From NCBI GenBank assembly GCA_023052935.1, contig CM041298.1, positions 52,707,813 through 52,771,812 of the forward strand: DNA of 64,000 nt. The letters are read 5' to 3'. Each line of letters begins with the position of its first letter. Position 1 is the stretch's first letter. A model generated the notes under the pieces. That model did no database searches. It saw only the letters and a program-made list of their open reading frames with translations, and had not been told where the DNA came from. The stretch is from Piezodorus guildinii (lineage: Eukaryota; Arthropoda; Insecta; Hemiptera; Pentatomidae). Below are positions 13,701 to 22,700 of the stretch, one piece after another. The position numbers were made by a program, and so were the translations under genes.

Positions 13701-16700
13701 TTCTGGAATCATGAGTTAATATTGGATTTGACGGAAAATAGTTTTGACTTTTTAAGACAGCATTTTTAGTTTTCTTTAAAATAGGATAGAATAAATGGTG
13801 ACTGTGTAAGCAATCGCTTTTACATTTGAATTGGACAACGTTATTTATGTACAATAATTAAATCCTGTTTGACAAACAAACAAAAATCTGGTTCTATAAT
13901 CTTTATAAGTAAATGTTAGCTAATATGAAGAATACCACAAATAAAAGAAGTGCATATACAGGGTGTCTATATTGTGAGGCCCTATACTATACCTTAAGTG
14001 AAGCAAAAAATTCATATGACCGATAGTCCGATTCTCAGCGGAAAATTAAATTTTGAGTGTTCTGCTTTTATCAATAGTTTTCATCAGAAAAACTCAAATA
14101 TATCTACGCATATAAAAATATGTGGTACCAAATGATATAAAAGGAAATTTCCCAAAAGAAAATGAAGTCAAACCCTCAAATAAGAAATTCAGTGTCGCAA
14201 AACGTAATGCAGAAAATTGAATTTTAATATTTCCAAGAGTATTCGGACATTTCAAGGAGCCTAGTACTCTTCTATCGTTAGGTTTTATATGTTCCTGATC
14301 TCAGAAAAACTTCTTCATTAAATTAGCTTTTAAATGGTGCAAAACAAACCAACCTTAATAGGCCAATCAAGAACGCGAGAAGACAATAATTTTTAAAAAA
14401 GGACCAAAAAGAAAATTTCTGTTTAATATGTGTCCCATAATGTCTAGTCAGATTGTGGAACATACTAGACCTCAAGAGAAACAAAAACGTTTAAATGACC
14501 CATAGTCCGAGATTTTTTCCGTTCAATGAAGACCATGGATAAATAAAAAATCTCAACATTTTCTTCCTAACCGTTGACAATCCGACTATGGGTCATATGA
14601 ACTTTTTTTGTTCTCTAAAGGAAATCCCATAACAAATGCATTACACAGTTCTTTAAAATAACCCTCTATATAAAAAAATGTTTACGTTTATTGAATTATT
14701 CATTTGGATGAATGTCAATACTTATTAGTTCTATTCCAAACTATAATATTTGTTTTGCCTTTATAGCATTTTGCTGCTTTGAAATAATTCAGTCTTTAGT
14801 AAGATGTCAATGCCTGATATTCGTACAATTGCTCTACGAGTTTAAAATTCGGCGGAACGGAGCTAGACGCGAGAAGTTATTCAAGGTTCAAGGGACCTTA
14901 ATGAGTGCAGTGTTTGAAGGTTGTTCGAAAAATTCCGGAAGGGAGTATTGTTTGAAGACAAAGAATGTCGTGGAAGGACTTTCTCTCTTGATGATGATAT
15001 TATACGTGCTTTGGTGCAAGAAAACCTCAGAACAACTGTTCGAGATCTTGCAGAGAAATAACTACCATCTTAAGATGATAGGGAATGTAAAAAAGTTGAA
15101 GAGTTGGGTCCCATATAGATTTAACGACAACCTAATTCCTGAATTTTCTCAGGCTGCACTGGGAAATAATTAATTAAATACTTGAAAATCGACGTAATTA
15201 TTTTATTGATGACACCTTTGATCTTTTCAGTTTCATATGCAACACCTATCCATTATCAAGGTTAGTTTATGCCATGGCTGAAGATGGTCTGCTATGTTCA
15301 TTCTTGGCGAAGGTTGACCAGAAGACCAAATCTCCTATTCATGCTCTCTACACATCTGGTATATTTACAGGTAAGCAGTAAACAAAAATAAGAAATATTG
15401 TCATTAATTAATGTATTGCAATATGTGGATTAATTGATGTTGTTTCAGCCCTATGCGTCTTATTCTATTCCACAGTACACCTCTCGGAAATGTCTTGCCT
15501 AGGAGCGCTATCAGCATATAATGTCATTGTTTACAGCCTTATACATCTGAGGTAATCGTCTCCTTAAAATTAAAAATTATTAAGTGGAAGGAAGATCGAT
15601 CGCTAGACCTTATTAATAATTAAGTATTCTCTGACGGATTTTCCGAATTTCGAAGATAATACGCAACATGGTTCAGGATTTCTAATTAACGTATTTTGAA
15701 ACGATGATAATATAAGATTGATTTATATACTAAATCTATGTATACTACTCCAAATGTATAATATGTTTTAAAATTTGAATATTACTATTAGTTGCATTTG
15801 CTCCTTACATTCTTTGGTTATTTATTTATCTAAGGTCACTTTATGCTAATACGGCTAATCGAATGATGCTACAGTGGGGTCCTAAATTCTGTCTATCCAG
15901 GTTTTATTAGGATAGGAATCTTTAACGAGTACCTGACATCGCACAGGCTCGGGACCACCTTTCAACGTCCCCTCCGAAGGGATGCATAACTAAGGATTTT
16001 TTACTCCCATTAAAAAATCCTAGGACCACTTTCCTATCCACCGGGGAGGGAGTATGCCTATAACTAATTTATTTTTGAAGATAGAGAAAATAATGTATAG
16101 AGTTTTAGAATTAGTACATCTTGATCAATTATAAAACAGGAAAAAAATTAAAATTTTACCCATATACGAGTATATACAGCCATAACTCTGTTATATTTTA
16201 ATATAGAGAAACAATTGTATACATTTTTAGACTTAGTACACCAAATGTGTAATAGTTTGTACCCTTTGTTATTTTATTTTACCTTTTAAATAATAGAGAG
16301 TAAATGAAATTATTCCTGCAATATGAATGTAAATCCATTCTTAGCTACAAAGATGAAATAATGGAATATGGCGAAACAGATCGGCCGATTATGCATTTGA
16401 TTTTCAACAAAGGGAAAAAGAGAGAAAGATACTGCCCCACTGTAATCACGTCATCGATCGTTCGGATATGTTGCTGGGTAATGTGTAAGGACTACCGTAT
16501 CTTATTTTGCTTTAGACTTAAAGTTTGCCTATAGGCAAAGGCTAACGTATATCTGTATGTTACAGTTACAACTGCCTTTCCTTATTTTCTGATATTGAAA
16601 TTGGGTAACCGAGAAGCTTTAAGAGGAGAACCTAGTGCAATTGTCGTATACATCGGCTTCTTGTTACTGTATGGTACAATAACCTACATCATAAGCTGCC

Positions 16701-19700
16701 AGCCACTGTCGTCGAGTATGGCAGCTAAGGTATTCATGATAGAACATTTGAATCAGTCGAGTTTAAATTAATGTCTTATAGATATTATTAGTAATTTCAC
16801 AATCACACCACACACACATAGATATATATGACTGTCAAAAGTATTCGGAATTCACTACCATTCCGTAATTTACTTGCTTTAAACTTTTTTTAAATGTTTT
16901 TAAGAAGTTTTGACTGCTTTATAATGTTAGAAGGAAGGTATACAATAACCAAAATCAAAAATTTCGACAATAATCATTTTATTGCTTCGAACGTTCATTT
17001 ACGAAAAATTTAAAAATAGTGTACATCAATGGTGTCAAAAGAATTCGGAATTACGTGGCTTCCTAAATATAATAATGCACTGATCATAAATAAACATCCA
17101 GTTGGTAAAACTGTTTGTATAATTAAACATTTTAGCCTCCAAGGAATTGATCTTACTAATTAATTGATTGTTTGGTGTGAAATATTATCCCACTCAAACA
17201 CTTATTGTTTCTTGAGGCTATTTTCATTTTGAATATAGTATTTCCTGATTTTCCTTTTTAGTAGGGCCCACAAAAAGTTAATTAAATTTACAAGAAATAA
17301 TAGCAGAAGGATTTCAAGAACTTTTTGATAATTTTACAACACCTAAATCGGAATAGATAACGTATATATGTCCAGAGTCATGTTTGCGCATATGGTAAAA
17401 ATTTAATTTATTCGTCATGTTTCTTCTAATTTTAATTCTGGCTTTTCATACTTTAAAAATACACAATCCTATCAATAATTCTGTCCATAAATCTAATGTT
17501 AATAAACTTTTTCAAAGAAAAAATGATCTAACTATCACTGACTGCTTAAGGTGTTTTACAATGGCATACTAAATTATTTTTTTGGTTTCCTCCGAACCAT
17601 ACTTTTTTCATAAGAACCATTTATTTTAGTATAGGCGTCATCTGTAAACATTTTAATTCATCAACCTTCTCTTTAAAAAAATGTCACATACATTTTATTT
17701 TATTATTAAAAAAAAAAAATCTTTCCAAGGTTGGGTATATGTTACATGAGGGAGAAGAATTGTTTAGAATATAAAATTATGTCGAATAGTAGTGAGAATA
17801 TGAACATTTGAAACTATTAAGCAACAGGATATTACGATTTCCGAATACTTTTGACACTGAATAATTTTGTAATTTTAGATTATTAATGGAATATTTTTAA
17901 AAACAATAAACTTTTCGGTTATCTGGACAGTTATTTTCCTTGATGGGAGTCCCTGTTATGAGTGAAATACAATTATATATATATTCATAGTTGTGAAATA
18001 TACTTATTAAATGAAAAGAAATACGAATTCCGAATACTTTTGACACCCACTATAATAAGATATAAGAATCTAAATCATCCACTTTTTTATATTATATTTT
18101 TTCTAAAATTTATCGGTTGTTAGGTCTTCAACAATAAAAAATTGAGAAATTTACGAAAATTCCTCAAACCTTATTTATCAGAGCTGTAGAGCTATATGCA
18201 TAGAAACATGATACTTATTTATAAATAACCAATATTATAAACAAATAATGGGTCTTCCGATGGGTTCGTCGCTTTCTCCCATTATCGTAGAACTCGTTAT
18301 GGATGAAATTTTAGCCAAAATTCCCATCGAAGTTCAATTTAAAAAAAATATGTAAATGACACAATCTTAAGTGTTCCGGCAGACAGCTTAAGTGATATTT
18401 TGAGTTATTTTAATAAAGATCCATTTTTTTTTCCAGTGGTGCGACAGGTCATGTAGGCCCTGGGCCTCGCGTATCTCGATGCATTTTGTAGTGTAGGGTC
18501 TTATTTATTTCTTTTTTTTTTATTATTATTATTTTTTTTTTGTCCACCCCTACCTCGCCTTTGAAGGCTATACCGGGGTTTCTCGGGCCGGGAAGGGGGG
18601 GGGGGGGGAGGAGATGAGGGCGGGGGATAAATGCTGTAACCGGTATTGGTTCCCAAAAAGGGAAATTCATGTTGACCGTGCTGCAACCTGGCGGCTTGTC
18701 AATGAAGCACAGCGTGCCAATTTTGTTTTTGAACATAAGAACACTAATATAGACGTATAATATACCGTTTGAAAGAGAAAGACTTTAGAAAATATATTCT
18801 TTTTATCTTATACACAAGCTTGTAAAATTGAATAAAGAGTGATAAAAAACCGATAAAACTAACTGATTATTTCAGATAATAATACAATAGAGTTTTTAAT
18901 AAAACACATGTTTCTATATTAATTAAATTTAATTAATTCTTTAATGGTTTCACTCGTTTTTATCTCTAACTGTATTTGGAAATTCCTTAATCAATTTTAA
19001 AAACGGAGGTAAGTGAAAGTCGTGTGTTGCCCGCACTAGATTTTTTTTTGTACACCCCATTAAATAGTGAAGATTTAAGTACCATATCTAAATATAATTT
19101 GTTTAAAGTATTAAATGAAAATGATACACAAAACTTTCAGAAATCAACAATGCCAATTCTTCCGGTGTTGGTGATTCTTATCAACACTTACCTATGCTTG
19201 GAGTATGACATTTACACCTGGATGAATGCTGCTTTTTGGATAATAGTGGGTAAGAAGGATCAAAATGTTCTCCATTAAATATGTTAGAAAATTTACTTAA
19301 TGTTTATTCAAATGAACTAGTGATGTAATAATAGGATATAGAATTACCGAGCTCTTGAAAAAATGGTTATATGAGCATATCATTTTTTTTTTACTGACAT
19401 TTGGCTATTTCTTAAAGTGTGCCCAATATGAAATTAGCATTGGAACAGAAACTTTACAACTAAAACAACAGAATTAGTCTACTATTCGAGAGTTATTTTT
19501 GAGGCATTTGAACACAGCTAACACCCACAAGATGCTTGAATCAGTACTTACGTTTCATTGGCCAATACATTAAAAAAATATTTAAATAAGCAAAGAACCA
19601 GTATCTCTTTTTCAAGTGATGATTACAGCACAGAAAGAACAATGGAGTGAAATGTGTTATGTGATATCTTACTTTATTTATAGATTTTTCTTTTCTTGTT

Positions 19701-22700
19701 AGGCTTAACTCTCATTTTATATGTAGTAAATAATTATTTTTGATTTTTCTGTCCGTTCTTTTTAATCTTAATGTTCTATTAAGACTATTTCATAATTAAG
19801 GTATGTTACACCAAAAAACAGTTCATACTTTATAATTCTTTAAGACGTAATGAAGCTTTCGGCATCATAGCACCATATTCATCTCTAACATTTAAAAAAA
19901 AATAAAAAATTATATACTAGGTAAATAGAGTAAAGAATATTTTTTTATTTTATTTATTTATTGAAATTTACAACTGTAATTTATACTACAACAAGTAAAT
20001 ATGCTAAAAGAAAAATCACATGAGACAGACTTGTTGAGGAGCAACCCAATGGAAGCACTCCAGTAACTATTTTAAACAAGAAGGTCTCGAGGCCATCTTC
20101 TTTTCAGACGCCTCCCTCGGAGGATTATCAGGAATCGAAGAGGAAGCAAGGTTTGAAACTAGTGGGTTGGAGTGGGAATGGAGTTTGTCATAGAATGATT
20201 GATATCTAGTTCGGGCCAAATCAGCAACATATGGAACATTTAGGTCTTTATGGATGATTTTATTTGTGACAAAGTAAGGAGCGTTGAGGATTTTACGAAG
20301 GATTTTTGATTATAAGGATTGGATACGGGAAGAATTCGATGGTTTAGTAGAGCCCCAAAGCTCAACTCCGTAAGTCCACATAGGCCTTATGATGGTCATG
20401 TAGATGAGCCTTTTGTAGTTAAGTGAAAGGTTTGAGCGTCTGTCTAGTAAGTGTTGAAGTAATCGAAAGCGGCGAGCAGTTTTTGTCGTGTTCAGTCTTG
20501 TGTGTGGATTCCATGTGAGACGTTTGTCAAGGAGCAGTCCTAGGTAGCGGATCTGTTCAACAGGGACAAGTAGAATATTATTAAAGGATACTGTGGGACA
20601 GGATGTCATTGGCTTACGACGAAGGGTAAAGATTGTTTGATGGGATTTGTTGGAATTTATTTTAATTCTCCAATTCTGACACCATATCTCAAGGTCTCTG
20701 ATGTGGGATTGAAGGGTTTGAGAGGCAACAGTTGGATCGTTATTGACTGATAACACACAAGTGTCATCAGCATAAGTGGAAAGGAAAGTGTTAGGATTGG
20801 TTGGGATATCAGCTGTATATACTGTGTAGAGAATGGGTCCTAGGATACTGCCTTAGGGGACACCAGCGGACTGAGTAAAAAGAGATGAGTAGGACCCATT
20901 GTGATTTATTTTGAAGGATCTGTCAGTGAGGTAGGACTGGATGATAAGGAAGTATGTTGGAGGGAGGAATTTTCGGAGTTTGTACAGCAGTCCTGGATGC
21001 CAGACTCTGTCAAATGCTTGCTCTACGTCGAGAAAGGCTCCCGTGCAGTACAATCCGCGCTCCAAAGCAGAGGAGACTACATCCACCACAAGATGGCACT
21101 GCTGGATTGTTGAATGGGATGTTCGGAAGCCAAACTGATGATTGGGGATAATATTATTGGAATCAAGAATAGGATATATACGTTTCAGAAGGAGTTTTTC
21201 AAGGATTTTTCCCATGATACATAAAAGAGAGATGGGGCGGTAAGAGGACGGATATTCAGGCGGCTTTTTGGGTTTATGGATCATTTTGACTATTGATGAT
21301 TTCCAGGAGTTGGGAAAATATGTTGTGCGGAGTACAGCATTATAAATATAGGTAAGAAATAGGATGGCTTTTCGAGGAAGAAGTTTTAAAATTTGGGATG
21401 TGATTAGATCGGGCCCAGGAGCTTTGCGGGAAGGGAGACAGTGAATAATACTGGAAATTTCTAAATAAAAAGGAATAGTTAGTTCTGCTTCAATACATTC
21501 AAGGTGAACGGGATTAAGGATATCAGGGTGAGGAATAAAAGTTTTAAGAAGGTGTTGACCAAAAAGCTGGACTTTTTCCTCGTCGGTTTTTGTCCATCTT
21601 TGGGATTCGGTAAGGAGTGGATAGTTGCAGTCTTTGAACTTGGGCAGCTTCTTAGTGGTCGTCCATAGTGATTTGTCAGTAGTGGTGAGATTTTCTGTAA
21701 AATTAATTAAATTTTGAATTTTTTAATATCTGATTTTAATTTGTTAGTATGTTTCGTATAATAGCTTTTGTCGGATGGGTATCTAGTCCTATGCCACCTT
21801 ATCCTTGCTCGACGTTTTTACCAAGAATAATTTAAAATAAATTAAAAAAATAAAAAAAAAAAAAGAAAGAGGTCATACTTCAATGTTGAGAATTATTATC
21901 TTTTCACTAAAAGTCACTATAATAAAATTCATCGAAGCAATAGATTATTGTTCATTTCTAAAATTAACGACAATAAATTAGTTAAGATTGTCATATTAAA
22001 CTAAAATTAATCCAGTATATGGTGGCTAGGCAGTTTTTTGGTAAATATTTTCTATATGTAATTTTATGGAAAAAGAAAACATTCTGGCCATTTAGCTAAG
22101 CATATTTTATAGTGTTTTGTTTTTTTTTTCCATAAAATTATGAATTAATTTAAGTGTAATATGACAATCTTAACTAATTGATTGTCGTTTCTTAATAATT
22201 TATTTTGTAAATTACTTTAAAAATTTACAACAAGCTATTGCTAGGATGAATTTTATTATGGTGACTTTTAGTGAAAAGGTAATAATTCTCAACATTTTTG
22301 TATGACCTTCTCTCTTTTTTTGAAAAATTGTAGACTAAATTATTTTTTACTCTTTTTATCTATTATGTAATTTTTTTTTTTTTAAACTTTGCAGATGATA
22401 TTTCTTAATGAAGAAATATAAAGTATGGACTGTTTTTTGGTTTAACATAACTTAATTATAAAATAGTCAGTAGTAAAATATTAAGACTAAAAGGGATGAA
22501 CAGAATCAAAAATAATTGTTTACTACATATAAAATGATAATCAATGCTTGTAAGAAAAGAAATTTCTATAAATAAAGTAAGATGTTTTTTTTCCAGTGGT
22601 GCGACAGGCCGTGCAGGCGCAGGCCCTGGGCCTTGCAGTGTAATCTCCTGGGAGATTACACTCGCGTTTCTCGATGCAATTTATAGGGTAGGGTAATCAC

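Noticed and set aside
16485..16534. Continuation of the reading frame past the exon-10 donor, and the alternative donor at 16478
   Set aside because: Neither gives the phase required by the next exon, and the continuation loses all CAT similarity.
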